From positions 49,629,558 through 49,693,557 of the forward strand of contig CM049310.1 in the NCBI GenBank assembly GCA_026874595.1: a stretch of DNA of 64,000 bases, in the 5' to 3' direction. Below the pieces are notes generated by a model. That model made no database searches. It was not told where the DNA came from and saw nothing but the letters and a program-made list of their open reading frames with translations. The DNA is from Sipunculus nudus. Its lineage: Eukaryota > Annelida > Sipuncula > Golfingiida > Sipunculidae. The position numbers were made by a program, and so were the translations under genes. Positions 1-12,929 of the stretch are shown here, in pieces; positions within the stretch are counted from its first letter, which is position 1, and each line of letters begins with the position of its first letter.

Positions 1-190
1 ATCTAAAAAGACCAGCTGTTAAGACCACCCTTCAGTGAACCAAAAGCATTCACACTGAATATAATCAAGTAAACCAACATATCTAATGAAACCATCTGTG
101 AATTATGGCCACTTTTGGACAGTCCCAAGGACAGTCTTATTAAAAAAGTTTCCATGTAATAAGTTGTTGTAACATAGGTCAGCATAGAAA
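1..190. repeat. fragment of a small inverted-repeat element (ACAGTG family)
   Basis: The text around 15-170 (AAGACCACC, then GAAACCATCTGTGAAT, then GGCCACTTTTGGACAG) resembles the interior of the short TA-flanked element at 41927-42033, which has GAGACCACC, GAGACCATCTATGAAT and GATCACTTTT in the same order. No complete ends are visible at this edge of the window. It is called as a degraded copy of the same dispersed family. Confidence 0.4.
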
Positions 191-2510
191 GTTCCAATTT
201 TCCATGAACAAAGATCATACCTTTGATCATACCCATGATCCATGGGACTTAAGTTTAAACCCTTTCCCTGACCTTTTACCTTTGAGGGCAAATCCAGATA
301 TATGTTCCTTTATAACTTATCCTTGTAATAAGAATCAAGTATTTGTGCATGCTGCAAATTCAGTAAAAGTTATGTATATTATAAGAAAAAATACTTTCTG
401 GCTTGAAATGTAAAACAGTGCTATAATTAACTATTACAACCCTTTTAATTATAAGAATATGACTGAGATAAGGTTGATCATGCCAGTTACACCACATTCC
501 CTTTGCTATGACATATGTCACAGGACTATCTACAATAAAATGGGAGTTTGTCGCAGCACAGACTGACTGGACAAAAGTCCAGTTAGAAATTGCAATCTGT
601 CTAGCATAATTAGAGATCAGAGTTTGTCAAAAGAAGAACTTTAATCAGAATTTTTATTGGCAGCATAGACAATTCTAAGGGATCAGAGTTTATCCTGTAA
701 CATATAGCTGTACAGATACTGGTGTAGATTGATTGTATGTCAGTCATATGTAATAGTTGTTTAAACTTGTTTTATTTTCATTGCTTTGTTTCTGTACTGT
801 AAACCCTAAATATATTAGATGATAACCAAGTTTGCAATACACCTGTCTTGTTATCAGTGTCAGTATTAGTAAGGAACAGTTGTGCACTATATGACTCCCT
901 CCCTGGTTGCTCATCATTTGCCTTGACCCACATAAGTCAAATGTTAGTTTGTTAATCAGGCAGGCATTGTTTGTGTATTTACTCAAGGATGTGTGGAGAA
1001 TCTCTCATCCATGTGCTCATTTGTATGCTTGATTATCATCCTGACAGTACATGAGCACAAAACATGACAGCATAAAAAGTGTTACAGGTGGTGGATGCAT
1101 CAGTAGCTATGAAGGACGTACAGTTTGACTGCAAGATATGTATGTGTGTGTGTTAGACACGGTAATATACCGGTAGTCCCACTCACATAGGAAGGGGATG
1201 CTTATACAGGTATATCATAAAAATGTTGAAAATGGTCCTATTAAAAGATAAAAGCTCAGGAACTGAAGATTTCTAAAATATTAAATTAGAAGGAAAATTA
1301 TATGAATTAAAGCAAATAATGACCCTTTCAATGTATAAATGTTATCAGCCTGCATAGGGTATCCTGTTTTTAGGTCCATTTCTTGTGACCAGCTGGCTAG
1401 CATTAGGCAGCAGTCAGGTGGTCAAGCAGAGCTTGGATCAGTGGAGGTGGCCATTAATTGATCTAATAATTTAGCTAATTGGCTTGGCATCATGGGTGAA
1501 CAAACACTTATGCCATATATCAAATTGCTCAAAAACCTTGGGAACGTTTGGGTGATATTCTGACGGATTCAAAGATGAAGTTTCATATTTACAGTCAACT
1601 GATGTATAACATCGAAATTCTCAAAAGTGATTCAGTATATTTACATGAGTTTGTCTTTGTAAGGTTGTTTAATTTTCAAAGTATATGTGTCCTTTTTCAC
1701 ATGAATTCTCCAGATTTATTATTTATGAAATATTTAATGGCATGTTGTTTATTAAATATTTTATAAGAAACACCTAATTTCAAACTATGAATATATTTAT
1801 TGCTAATTTTACTGTTTTTACTAACTTTAACACTCAAATTATATATATACCACTTAAACATTCTTAATTTGTAGATGTTTACAATTTATACTATTATGAG
1901 TTATCATATGATCATTTTTTTTTTAATTTTAATAAATTGAATACTTCCTTTAATTGTAAGTGATATGTGATATATTTTTATCTGAACATCAGCTTGGTTG
2001 AAGTAAGTACCTTTTAAGTCAGGCTACCAAAGGTCAATGATACTTGGAAAGGTACTTGAAAAATGTCACATCAAATGATATGAAGTGGAAGTTTGCAGTG
2101 CAGGGTACATTTTAGTATCACGTTACATGCTCTATAGGGTATTAAAGGTATATATAACATGGTGGAGTGAGCCAAAAGTATACAGGAGGTAACATAACAA
2201 GTCAGTATCAACACTGAACCTGGTGATTGAACCAGCTGTTATTCTGCCAACTGATTACATGAGAATGTTTTTAAAATGTTTTTGAAACAATATAAAAAGT
2301 GTTAGCTGCATTGATGGAATGAGGCATAGGCCTAATGAACAACACTACCCAAAATACATCATGCAAACAATTTAAAAATGCACTGAAATCAGTATTTGAG
2401 AAAAAAAGTATGTTTTTCACAACATATCAATCCCACTGTTGACATGCTAATTGATTGGGTATTGCAGATACTGAGGGGAAAAATAAAATTGTCATTGTTG
2501 GCTTGACAAC
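191..2510. other. non-coding AT-rich sequence
   Basis: No exon, RNA gene or complete mobile element could be supported here. Open frames are short, AT-biased and lack splice signals joined to recognisable protein. The stretch near 1750-1970 is extremely AT-rich. Confidence 0.6.
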
Positions 2511-2931
2511 TGGCTTCTGTAGCTCCTGGGAAGAGCACAGGACTCAAAGCCAGAAGATCATGAGTTCGAATCTCAGCCAAGGCTGAGATTTTTCACAGTC
2601 GGCCCCCACTCATGGTTTGCGCTCTGTAGTCTTATTGGGAAGGCTGTGCCTGATGGCAGTGTTTCACTCACAAATGAGTGCGCCTTCCTGGGGTTCTTTG
2701 GTGGTATGTCCCAGCAGTTGGGACTTTAAACTAACCCAGGACCTGTGGGTGCAGTAGTCACTGGGCTTGGTTAAAACCAGGATGTAAAATGAGAGGAAGC
2801 GTGTGATACTGCCCTGTCACATAGTCCAAAACTTAAATGGAATTCAGCAGATGTACATAAATTTTATAGTTAAGCCAGCATTAAAACATGGAGGCAGTTA
2901 CCTAAAACAAACAAAATCTTTACAAAAAAAA
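2511..2931 (+). mobile_element. tRNA-derived SINE, full-length copy
   Basis: A tRNA-like head (2515-2580) carries an A-box-like TAGCTCCTGGGAAGAGC and a B-box-like GAGTTCGAATCTC, the internal RNA polymerase III promoter pieces. A body of about 340 bp follows (TGAGATTTTTCAC, GGGAAGGC, GAGGAAGCGTGTGATACTGC, GCCCTGTCAC) and ends in an A-rich tail near 2924-2931. The copy at 35431-35847 shares head, body and tail in the same order, and shorter copies lie near 36955 and 39994, so this is a dispersed family. The head is not a functional tRNA: pairing of an acceptor stem is lost. Confidence 0.85.
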
Positions 2932-4189
2932 TGGTGAGGTTGACAACCCATGGAAGACATAACAAAATGTATACTTATGACGTTATGTGTTTCAAGACTG
3001 TTAAGAAAAAAGGAGATTGTAAGGTTTGGATATTTGTTCTTTAGATGAAGTTTTCAATCTCAGATTAGGCCTTTAGTATCAAACTGCATGATAATATTTA
3101 GGTTTCAGTGAATAATCACCAAATTTTGGTTCACATGTCTTGGTGGAAAAAAGTATAGCATTGTTTATGTTATATTGCCAGAAGAGATGTCCTCATGAGG
3201 TAGTGCACATTCTTATCTGAGCCAGTGCCAAGTGGTATTTATTTTTCAATTTTATATTTATATGACCTCTGATATAATTTAGATGACATCGCTACTGAAT
3301 CTTCCTGGGAATTCCATATGTTCATAAAACTTTCTCTGTACACATTTCGGGTATATATTTATATATATGTGCCAGTGGCTGTGGTAAAAATAGGACCTCA
3401 TGTGGCTTTAGATAATCAATATAAAAATACACACACCTATCTACTGATACAGATAGTCAGATACAATTGAATGAACAAAAACAACTTAAGCCAGCTGACT
3501 AGAGTTTGTGATGTTTAGATCTGTAGGTCAGTTTCTGGCTTGGATATTTTTCAAATATTCTTTACAACTATAGACATCGCACAGGAAAGGCTGCACCTTC
3601 ACCAGCTGTACTGTTCCTGTATTTACACAGGGCAGCTGCTGGTACCACTTACCATCAGCAGTCCCTTATCACAGCTGGCATTGATTACATTACAGACCTT
3701 TGGTGGTTTTTTAAAAATCTGCGTAGAGGGTTTGATGTTGTTCCAAGAAGCTTTACATCACCATCTTATTTGTACTGCTGGTAACACAGAAATACCAGGA
3801 AGTATAAGTGTTTATAGGGAAAATACACAAGACGGAGCCAGTGTACAACCTGGATGGGTTCTGATGAGAAAAAAAATCTGTAACATAGACCTGTAACTTG
3901 TACATAGGATACTAAAGCAGGTTGTTAACTCGTTGATATCTTAATCAAGATGTAAAATATATAGGGAGGCAAGACTTTCCTCCTTGTCATTTTCACAATC
4001 AATGAATACCAGCATATAAAATTTTACTTTGGGTTAGGGTTGAAATTGTACCTTAGGCCACCCAAAAAAAATCATTATTCTGAAGGCTCTGGGAACAAAA
4101 ATATGGTGTGGTCATGCAGTTTATTTCTTTACCAGTCAAGACACAGAATGTGGAATTTGTGTGCTTGCCATGAAAATAGAAAAACTAGA
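2932..4189. other. non-coding sequence
   Basis: An open frame of 118 codons at 3540-3896 (+) has no recognisable domain and no initiation or splice context of note. I treat it as chance. Nothing else is supported. Confidence 0.5.
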
Positions 4190-5877
4190 TGTGTCGGAAC
4201 GACACGAATGCCCCCGCCTGGGGCAAATTAGAAACATTTGTTAAATTTTGTAAAATTTTTTAAAGTTCAGGAAGTGTTGTATGGTCAAAAGTAGGTCAAC
4301 AAGGGCAAAATGCAAACTCGATCTGTAAAGGGTCATTATCAAGCAACACACCAAAAATCAGGCCAGTATCTGCAGGCATTGTGAAAAAAAGTCCATATAT
4401 GTGCATTTTTCATGAAAATTTCTGTCTTTCATGAAATTTTCTATGTTCAGGATCTGTCATTTGGTGAAAAATAGGTTAACTGGGACGAAACGAGAACTCG
4501 ATCTGTAAGTGGTCATTATGCGCCCACAGACCAAACATTAGGCCAGTATCTGTAAGCATTGTATTGCTAATCTAGAATATTAGCAAAAATTGATAATCAT
4601 TTATAAATTTAAATTGGAGAGGTATATACCATGTTTCATAACAATCCACCAAATGCTTCCTGAGAAATAAGCTCCTAAGTTTTTTTCTATACTAAGCTCT
4701 GTGACCTTGAAAAGTAGGTCAAGATCACCCATCTTTGAACTTGACCAAGATTTTGTAAATATAATGCAATAGCTCTGAAGAAATGAAGTTCCTGTGTTGA
4801 ATACCTTTGGAGATATCCTGCACAAAAGGCAGAAATTGAAAAAATCCGATAAAATTTCATTAAAAAATCAGAAATTGCAGGTGGCGCCACCAAAATTGTG
4901 CAGCACATACAGACCATCAGTCCCAATGATCATAGTAAGTTTTGTGAAAATCCACACAATCGTTCCTGAGATATAAACTTCTGAGTGTTTTTCTATAATC
5001 AGCTCTAAAATGTAGAAAAATGGGTCAAGGTCACCCATCTTCGAACTTGACCGAGATTTTATCGATATACATCTTCACTGATGAAATAAAATTCCAACGG
5101 TGAATCCTTTTAGAGATATCCCGCTCACAAGGTAAAAGTTAACAGACGCGAAACGGACGGACGGACGGACAGACACAGGACAGACAGATGGACAGACGGA
5201 CAGCTTGGGTGACGACAATAACCCATCAGCCTATGAGCTGAGGGCTAAAAACGGCTGTACATGTGTATTTGTTATGAAAATTTCTATTTTTCATGAATTT
5301 TTCTAAGTTTAGGAGCCGTAAAACGGTCAAAAGTAGGTCAACCGGGACGGAACGCGAACTCGATCTGTAACTGGTCATTATCTGCCCACACACCAAAAAT
5401 CAGGCCAATATCTGCAGGCATTGCGAAAAATAGTCCATACATGTGTATTTGTCATGAAAATTTCTATTTTTCATGAAATTTTCTAATCTAGGAGCTGTAA
5501 AATGGTCAAAAGTAAGTCAACCGGGACAAAACGCGAACTTGATCTGTAACTGGTCATTATCTGCCCACACACCAAAAATCAGGCCAGTATCTGCAGGCAT
5601 TGCAAAAAAAAGTCCGTACATGTGTATTTGTCATGGAAATTTCTATTTTTCATGAAATTTTCTAAGTTTAGGAGCCGTAAAACAGTCAAAAATAGGTCAA
5701 CCGGGACGAAACGCGAACTCGATCTGTAACTGGTCATTATCTGCCTACACACCAAAAATCAGGCCAATATCTGCAGGCATTGCGAAAAAAAGTCTGTACA
5801 ACTGTTTGATTTCGGAAGGACGGAATGACGGACATGGGTAAAACTATATGCCCCGGCCACTTTGTGGCGGGGGCATA
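4190..5877. repeat. 180-bp tandem repeat block with internal insertion, bordered by inverted GCCCC-rich ends
   Basis: Five copies of a roughly 180-bp unit carry the marker GATCTGTAA at about 4321, 4501, 5363, 5542 and 5722, giving periods of 180, 179 and 180. Between copies 2 and 3 lies about 680 bp of other repeat sequence (4575-5245), itself an imperfect duplication (TCAAGATCACCCATCTT and TCAAGGTCACCCATCTT) ending in a (GGAC)n run at 5155-5200. The block begins near AATGCCCCCGCCTGGGGC (4207) and ends near GCCCCGGCC...GGCGGGGGCAT (5851-5876), which look like opposed ends of one element. Short open frames inside are repeat shadows. Confidence 0.8.
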
Positions 5878-7277
5878 AAAAATAGTTATAATACATATAA
5901 TAATGCAAAGATAAAGCTTACATATTCCAAAACCAAGTGGCCCCTGGTCCCCCTGTCATTACTGCCTCTGTCCATAAATTTAGCCAGCATTCAAATTTGT
6001 CTAGCTATAACCCTGTATATATGATCAACACAAAATTTAGTTCATTTTCTGAAATTTTAAGCATTATTTAAAGGAATTTATGCCATTCTCAAATTAGCAA
6101 CATTACCGAGGACATGATCTTCATTTGTCAAAAAAAAAAACAATTATGTCCACAAAAAACAGGAGCAGTGAATCCATAGAACAAGAATTTTCTTTGCCTG
6201 ACCTTTCTACAGAATTACATTTTGCTGTTCACCTGGTTTGATATTATATATAGAGAGAGAAATCTCTGGTTACTCGCACATCTTTATCACAACATCTCTC
6301 TGTTTTAGACATTTTAGACTGTCCTAATAAAAGTTAAATAAGAGCTTCAAAATTTGTAATATGGGTTATACAGGTCCTCTCTGTTACAGTCATTCCCAGG
6401 TCCAGTCAGTGTCTGTGATTCTGAGTTTTCCTTGTTTTTAGCTCAGAAGAATAATAATATAAGCCAGTATAACACCTGTCAGTTATCACAACTTTATCCT
6501 CACAAAATGAATCTGACAGGTCATCAGAGATTATAGATTGGTATGATTAGCAGTAAACCAAAACATAATTTGGACACACAACACACAACCTTTGACATCC
6601 AGGTTTGAGTATGTACTTGCAAAAAGTGCAGCCCCCCCCCCCCCCCCCCCCCCCAAGCTGTATTGAGAAACTGGAAGAAATAAACCTGTCGGGGTTGGAT
6701 AAAGGTGTTGGGATGTGACACAAAAGGACTCCAAAAACATCAACCAGGTGGGAATGAGTCTCAAGGGAGAGTATGGTGGCCAATGGTTGTGTATCAACAT
6801 ATATTGTGTATTTAAAAGGAATAACAATTTTTTTTCAAATCCTCAAATTATAGTAGGATTACAGATGTGTGTACACAAGTAGACATAGAATATTATAATA
6901 TTTTGTTTATTACTATGTACTCTTATGGTTCATGTCTGGTTCTACCACATACAGTATCCTTCAACCTTGTATGGATGGAACTAGACCATATCAGACAGTT
7001 AGGGTGTGTTAATTGACAGAATGATTTAACACCTGAAAGACTCAAGAATGCACTTGTACAATTTGAGGCATTTGCTGAACTGTGGCTCTATTACTGCTGA
7101 CAAGTACAGTAAATAACCAGAAAAATATTTTCTTATTTTCTAGTGGCTTGTATTCTTAAGATATAAATGGTAATTACCACATAAATATACACAGTAAATC
7201 TTAAACTTACTGATTTACTGTCTCACATCCATATCCTTTCGGTTGATATTTATATATGTAGTAAACACTTGATGTAT
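5878..7277. other. non-coding sequence with a 23-bp poly-C run
   Basis: Apart from a C homopolymer at 6632-6654, nothing is recognisable. The run produces glycine-rich open frames on the minus strand, which I reject as coding. Confidence 0.6.
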
Positions 7278-7285
7278 CAAGCTCA

Positions 7286-8101
7286 TAGGGTTGGGACGGT
7301 TACCGGTATACGGTATTATCACGATATCTGACAGCTTCGGTTATCATACCGTTAACTTTCCTATTATCGCGATACCACGATATCATTTTTTGTTCACAAT
7401 TTTAGTTCACAAGCAAGCCCTTGAGGTTCAAAATAAATTTATTTAAAAGAATCACATTTATTTTTATAAACCACATGTATTTGAATACACGCGTGACGGT
7501 GGAACAGTGTGCTTACAGACTTCAGGATTAGTCGGAAATGTCCGCGTGTAGGTGGAAAAGTGTGCTTACAGACTTCGGGATTAGTCGGAAATGTCCGGAA
7601 GTAGCAGGATGAGAGAGGACAAAAGCTTGAGAATTCCAGGAGAAAATAACATTATTATTAAAGAGCAATAAATACACATATTTATGCTTTTATTACATGG
7701 AACGAAAATGTCAACATAAAAGTGTCACAACTGAATCTAACATTCCATATGGGTTGCATATTTTGCCATAAAAAATTAGGATGGTGTATTTAGCCATGAT
7801 TGGTATGACACGCTCTCCGAAAATTCGCCGGGATTCTCCGGCTCTTATGTAGCTATAGGAAACTGATGGAAAGTTCTGACAAGCGTGATTCGACGATGGG
7901 GGCAGGACTTCCTGCGCCTCAAGCTTGCACACCTGCAGGACCTTCATGGAACTTACATCACTTAATGAGTCATTCTGTGGTACTGGCACAATTAGTATAA
8001 ATGATATTAATACTTAACCCCTTGTATAAAGTCAAGACTTTAAAGGTGATAAAATTTGAATAATTATCATGATATCAAAAACCCGTATCGTCCCAACACT
8101 A
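7286..8101. mobile_element. non-autonomous hAT-like element (816 bp)
   Basis: The left end TAGGGTTGGGACGGTTACCG and the right end CGTATCGTCCCAACACTA are inverted matches (TAGxGTTGGGACG). They are flanked by a perfect 8-bp direct repeat CAAGCTCA at 7278-7285 and 8102-8109, the target-site duplication length typical of hAT transposons. Inside, a 53-bp segment is tandemly duplicated (7491-7543 and 7544-7597). A 92-codon minus-strand frame at 7711-7989 shows no transposase motif that I recognise, so the element was probably mobilised in trans. Confidence 0.88.
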
Positions 8102-10534
8102 CAAGCTCATTAAAATCAAATAACTTTTGTCAAAGTTTCATGCTGCAAAATTGTTAAATGATTACCATATAGAACAGTTAAACCATTTGTGTCAAATCTC
8201 TGATAATTCGAGCATCATCATAAGTCCCTTCAGCCTTATGAAGTCCCTTCATCACAACATATTACTGTAATGTATATGGTTAAGATCATCAAAATAGAAC
8301 AGATTGAAATGATGTGTAAGTATGTGAGGATGGGCCAAGGGAGTCAATGTGCTGTCAGGTGGATTCATTCATGTATATAAATGATAATTCAGAAAAAGAA
8401 TCATCAGACCCAGTAATAATCAGATAAATATTAGAATTATTTTTGGATATAGAGAAATCATGCTATGTTTGCTGTATTAAATCTACATCAGGTAGTTGAA
8501 TGTGGGTCACAGGTTAAGCCTGTGATCAGGTATACCTGTACCAGGTGTTATAAGTGTCCTCCTCAGGTCACCATTGTTACCCCAGGTAAGGTCTTGGTGC
8601 AGGTATACAGGTAAGAAGCAGGTAATAATTGAGTGTATATTGACTTGGTTCACCAGGTCACTGATCACAAGTGAGTAACCTGCACCGCTCTGACCTCCAT
8701 GATCATACCTGGATTGTACCTGAGTGTTCATGAGATGGGCTAGTATTAACAGATGCTAGGTACTTGTGTATCCCTTTGTGTGTGACCTGATAGGTATCAA
8801 TGTTTCTCACAGCCACACATCATGAAATGACCCTTGTCTGCAGGTAACTGGACACAATAGAAAGTAACAATACTGCTGTACGCATGATGCACATACAAGA
8901 TATCAAATATATTGGTAAAGTACAGAGTATAGTCTCAGTATAGGGGATTGTGTGTTAAGATGGTGCCTCATAAGTTAAGATTATAACCAAATTAAGAATA
9001 AGTCTGTGGATTTATATCATTTGAAGTTCACTTCTTGAAACTGGTAATATGTCAATCTATGCCATTTTTATTGCGGTTTTAGTTAAATATTTTAGGTTAT
9101 TTTAAGATGATTTATCTTTTATTAATACCTATTTTAAATCTCTGTTAATGGAAGCCTGTAATACTGGTCTATCAGAAATATCCTTTTATGCAAATACCAA
9201 GGTTGTTAATTTCCCGGGGAAATATGCTTATTTCCCCAAGCAGTGATTATTCCAGGGATTTCCCAAGAAATACTTAGAATTACTAGGAATTACCAGGAAT
9301 TATAGGATTAATAGCTGTGAACACCTTTCTACAATTGTCGTAAGCATATTTCATAGATTGTCCTAAAATATTATTACTAGGCATGTAACTCCTCCTGTCT
9401 GTTTTCTGTATTTATCTTTATCAGCAGTTCCATTCATCCCTTATATGTGGTAATTATGATAGAAGAAACCAACAGTTTACTTATGACGGCACTATTTTTT
9501 CCAAAAATGCCTGTCTAAATCATCTTAGTCCAAAATATCCTAGTGCAAAAATACCTTTTCCAAAATGTCCATCCATGCTTGTATTGTCAAGAAGGAGATT
9601 GATATAATTATTGATAGTAACAGGCTCTAATAGCTTGTGGTAAGTGTGCCCTTATCAGGTGGATCCTTCGAGTTCATTGGTTGCACAACAGCTTTCACAA
9701 ATCAGTCTTTTCTTTAATACCTCACTTTTGAATTATGGTCAGTTACAGTATTACCTCTTTCTCAGTTTGATGATAAAAAATCAATTTTCAAATAAGTTAA
9801 ATTTAATAATTTCTTGTGGAAAAGTTCCAGGTTTGTGTTTTCCCCAAGTTGGTTTGTGGAACGGTTTTTGAGCAGGCTGCGCTGGCCTGTGGAACTAACT
9901 ATGCCTGTTGTTTAAGTATACACATGTACAGTAACTGTTGGTGGCTGGAATCTTCCAGCGGATGTATGAATGGCCGGAGCTAGTGGGGCTGGTAAGGGTT
10001 ACCTGTAGATACACATTTAACCCAAGGTCAACAAGAGATTACAGCCATCTGCTGTCTGGTAGAGGGGGCACTTCCTGGCCAGCCCGCCCCAAACGTGTTC
10101 ATTTCCAGGTGATACCAAGCTCTGAACAGCCCTTGTGCTGTTTGTGGGCAGGTGGGCCTCCTGAGACTGGGCTGGTCTCAGGACTGATGCAGCAAGCCCG
10201 CTTGTTTTTCTACAGATTATATTTACTGTGGTTTCCTGTGAATCTAAGCAGTTGCTGGAGCAGCATTTTGTTGCTACTCCAGGCGCGCTTCGTCCTGCTC
10301 TGGTTATCCTTGATTGTGTGTACGGTGGTGGGGGTCAAATATTCACGACTTTCATGGCTTACCTGACTTCACTCCTGCTTAGCCATTACATTGACCCTTA
10401 TTGAAATCATCCAGCCAACTGATGCATGTTTTAGTCCTAAGAATGGACAGCTAACTTACTATTATGCAGCCCTCATGAATAGATGTATAGTATAACCAAA
10501 ACACAGAAATTTGACCCCATAACTCCAGTACTGA
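8102..10534. other. non-coding sequence, including a CAGGT-rich stretch
   Basis: Between about 8490 and 8850 the pentamer CAGGT or its complement ACCTG recurs far more often than in the flanks. A 142-codon frame at 9938-10366 has no domain signature, is leucine/tryptophan-rich in a repeat-like way, and lacks splice context, so it is not called as a gene. Confidence 0.5.
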
Positions 10535-11001
10535 CTTCACTGGCTTCCCATCAGGCAGCGTATTGATTTCAAAATACTTTCACTTGTTTTCAAAGCTTAT
10601 TGAAAAATGTGGCACCAGGATACATATGTGACCTATCACAGCTCAGAACTGCACCAAGGACACTAAGGTCTTCTGCCTCACAGTTTTTATTTACACCAGT
10701 ATGTGGTCAGTGTCTTATGGTGATAAGTGTTTTAGTTGTCATGCCCCGAAACTCTGGAACAGTTTACCTACCAGCATCAGGAATGCTGGCTCTATTCCTA
10801 CTTTTAAGAAACAACTGAAGACATTTCTTTTTAAACATGCTTTTAATCTGTAGTGCAGCATTATTTTTAGGCTCTTTCTTTTTTAAACACTGTATGCTGT
10901 CAACATTAATAATGCTTTCATATCTTTTATGTAAAGCGCGCTAGAGCTAAATATTTTTAGATTACAGCACTATACAAATGTTGCATAATAATAATAGTAA
11001 T
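10535..11001 (+). pseudogene. LINE (CR1/L2/Jockey-like) reverse-transcriptase tail, broken
   Basis: Translation from 10535 gives LHWLPIRQRIDFKILSLVFK, then a stop. After frameshifts the typical C-terminal APKLWNSLPTSIRN and FKKQLKTFLFKHAFNL can be read, ending at a TAG at 10851. This LHWLP ... WNSLP ... FK-x-x-L-K-T-x-L-F order is the hallmark of the reverse-transcriptase C-terminus in CR1/L2-type LINEs. The 3' untranslated tail contains GCACTATACAAATG and ends in an ATA-rich repeat near 10985-11001, as LINE tails do. It is 5'-truncated, frameshifted and inactive. Confidence 0.85.
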
Positions 11002-11005
11002 ATGT

Positions 11006-11280
11006 TTCCGCAGAGTAGCAAAATGGTAAGGTTGCTGGACTTGTGACAAGGTTGTGGTTTTGCTTCCCATTCTGACCACCTTTTGTGCTAAGACTCCTTG
11101 CCAGTCTTTAAAGGGTGCACTTTCCCCTCTTAGAGGGAATTTGTACTGGTCATGGGTGGCAGGAAAATGTATAGAACAATTCACCCTCTAGCACCCAGAA
11201 TGGCTGCATGGGTTGTGTAGTTACAAGAACAAATTGGCCCAAAAGACCATGAAGGCAAAGTGTAAAGGAGTATGAGACTG
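11006..11280 (+). mobile_element. degenerate tRNA-derived SINE
   Basis: GTAGCAAAATGGTAAGG followed by GGACTTGTGAC and a weak B-box-like GGTTTTGCTTCCC resemble a decayed tRNA head. A SINE-like body follows. It sits immediately after the LINE tail at 10985-11001, a common arrangement when SINEs insert into A-rich LINE ends. The family is different from the SINE at 2511. Confidence 0.5.
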
Positions 11281-11381
11281 ATGTTGTAATTGATATCAGA
11301 CTTCATACCCCCTATCTTTACCTACTGCTGCAGTTGTAATAAGGATTGCCCTTGTATAAGGGTAAACCAGTGACAACACAT

Positions 11382-12282
11382 TAGTGGTGGGAGTCGGTTC
11401 CTTTTTCATAATCGATCATCGGTTTGGGCAAACCGACTGATGATCGATTATTAATCGGTTCAGACAAATATATGCAGTTATCAAAGAAATATGCAATTAT
11501 CTGTGAAACTGTACCTACGTTTTCCAGGCAGGTATTCTCCTCTCGCGCACAAGTGTAACAATCATTCCACCTATAAAGAATAATTTTAAGGATCAACTTT
11601 AACGATCGGCAACGTCGGGTAATAATAATGGAATATAATAATAATGGAATATAATAATAATTTCATAATGGAATTTACAAGCATCTAAGAATGTTAGGCC
11701 TATAAGGGGGCTGTTTTTCTAGCACATGAAGGCATGAATGTGCTTGGGGCAGATCATACAAAAAAAACATTGCAGACTAGTCCAAAAAGAAATTCAGCTG
11801 AAATCCAAATACTCGACTGGCCGGGTTAGCCCCAACAAAGAATTTTTTAAGGACGACCTAAACAGCGGCACCTGGCATAGAAGAATCTCACAAAATTGAC
11901 ATAGACCTGGAGAATATATGGAGTATTTTAATGCCTTCCCGCCCGTATTTTGCAATGTACATTTATGTTAGAAAACTCTCCGCTAATTCTGCAGCTCCCT
12001 GCGAGTTCACAAATAATAAGTTTAATAATTCCTCCGTTCTCGCATCTACCAAGTCGTACTCAGTTACATACGGAAGTTATCTGGGAACACAGACTCATTA
12101 TATGAAGCGCGGAATGGGGTAAAAAATGGGAGAATCATTTTTGTCTATAACATAAATGCATTCTGGAAAAAAAAACAATCATTATTATGATGTAATCGAT
12201 AGTTGTCTTTGGTAATCGAGCGCTTGAAAGTGGAAGCAAACCGACTGACTTTCGATAAAACTCGATGATCGGCCCACCACTA
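11382..12282. mobile_element. non-autonomous hAT-like element, family B copy 1 (901 bp)
   Basis: The termini TAGTGGTGGGAGTCGG and CCGATCATCGAG...GGCCCACCACTA form an inverted TAGTGGTGGG pair. A perfect 8-bp target duplication CAACACAT is at 11374-11381 and 12283-12290. Just inside the left end is a palindrome-rich segment (ATCGATCATCGGTTTG / CAAACCGACTGATGATCGAT). The interior, for example TCCTCCGTTCTCGCATCT, matches the complement of the element at 16798-17402. No intact transposase frame is present. Confidence 0.9.
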
Positions 12283-12929
12283 CAACACATATATACTTAA
12301 GTGGTATGATAATCATTGGGGATCACATCTTCTTATTCAGAATGAACTATTTTCACCATGACATAACTTCAGCAGTCAGCGGTACATGTTCCTGTCACAA
12401 ACTTAACAGCACTGCAACATTTCATGATCATTGGCCAAGCACAGCTGTGTTGTGGCCACAAATGCAGAAGCTAACCTTACAGACTCTTTCATTCCTGAGG
12501 TTCATGTTGATGACTATTTATCAGCAATAACTGCACAGTTTATCTTTAAATTTTATTTGATGACTGAACTAGCACCTTTTTTTGTGGTATAAGATAGATT
12601 GTGCCACCTACTTTTTCTACATATATATAGTAACTTAATGGCTGGAAATTCCAGTTTTTGATCTGCAAGCAGGTAAAAGCTGCTTTAAAACACAAGAGTA
12701 GGTCATAGTGACTGCCAAAGACTGCCCTAAGTGTAAACCTCATTAAACCGTTTGGTAGATTTTAATTATGCAGAGTATCATATTCACTGTCTCCTGAACA
12801 GCCTAAGAATCATTGCCCTAGGCCACTCTTTCCTGTGGGCCATCATTTTCCTCTCAAATTATTAGGGCCCTGCTTGACAAGCTGTGCCCTATAATGATCA
12901 CCGTGTCAGTCCGACCTTCCGGTCAGTGA

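Noticed and set aside
2515-2582. Possible functional tRNA gene
   Set aside because: The B-box is good, but acceptor-stem pairing is lost and the head is fused to a SINE body with other copies in the window.
3540-3896. 118-codon open frame on the + strand
   Set aside because: No recognisable motif and no supporting neighbouring exons. Its length is compatible with chance in a 64-kb window.
4190-5877. Possible CRISPR-like array because of regular spacing
   Set aside because: Units are 180 bp of continuous homologous sequence without short repeats and unique spacers, and the DNA is eukaryotic.
6524-6827. Glycine-rich minus-strand frames
   Set aside because: Created entirely by the 23-bp C run at 6632-6654.
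9938-10366. 142-codon open frame on the + strand
   Set aside because: No domain, no splice context, repeat-like composition rich in Leu/Trp. It ends shortly before a LINE fragment.
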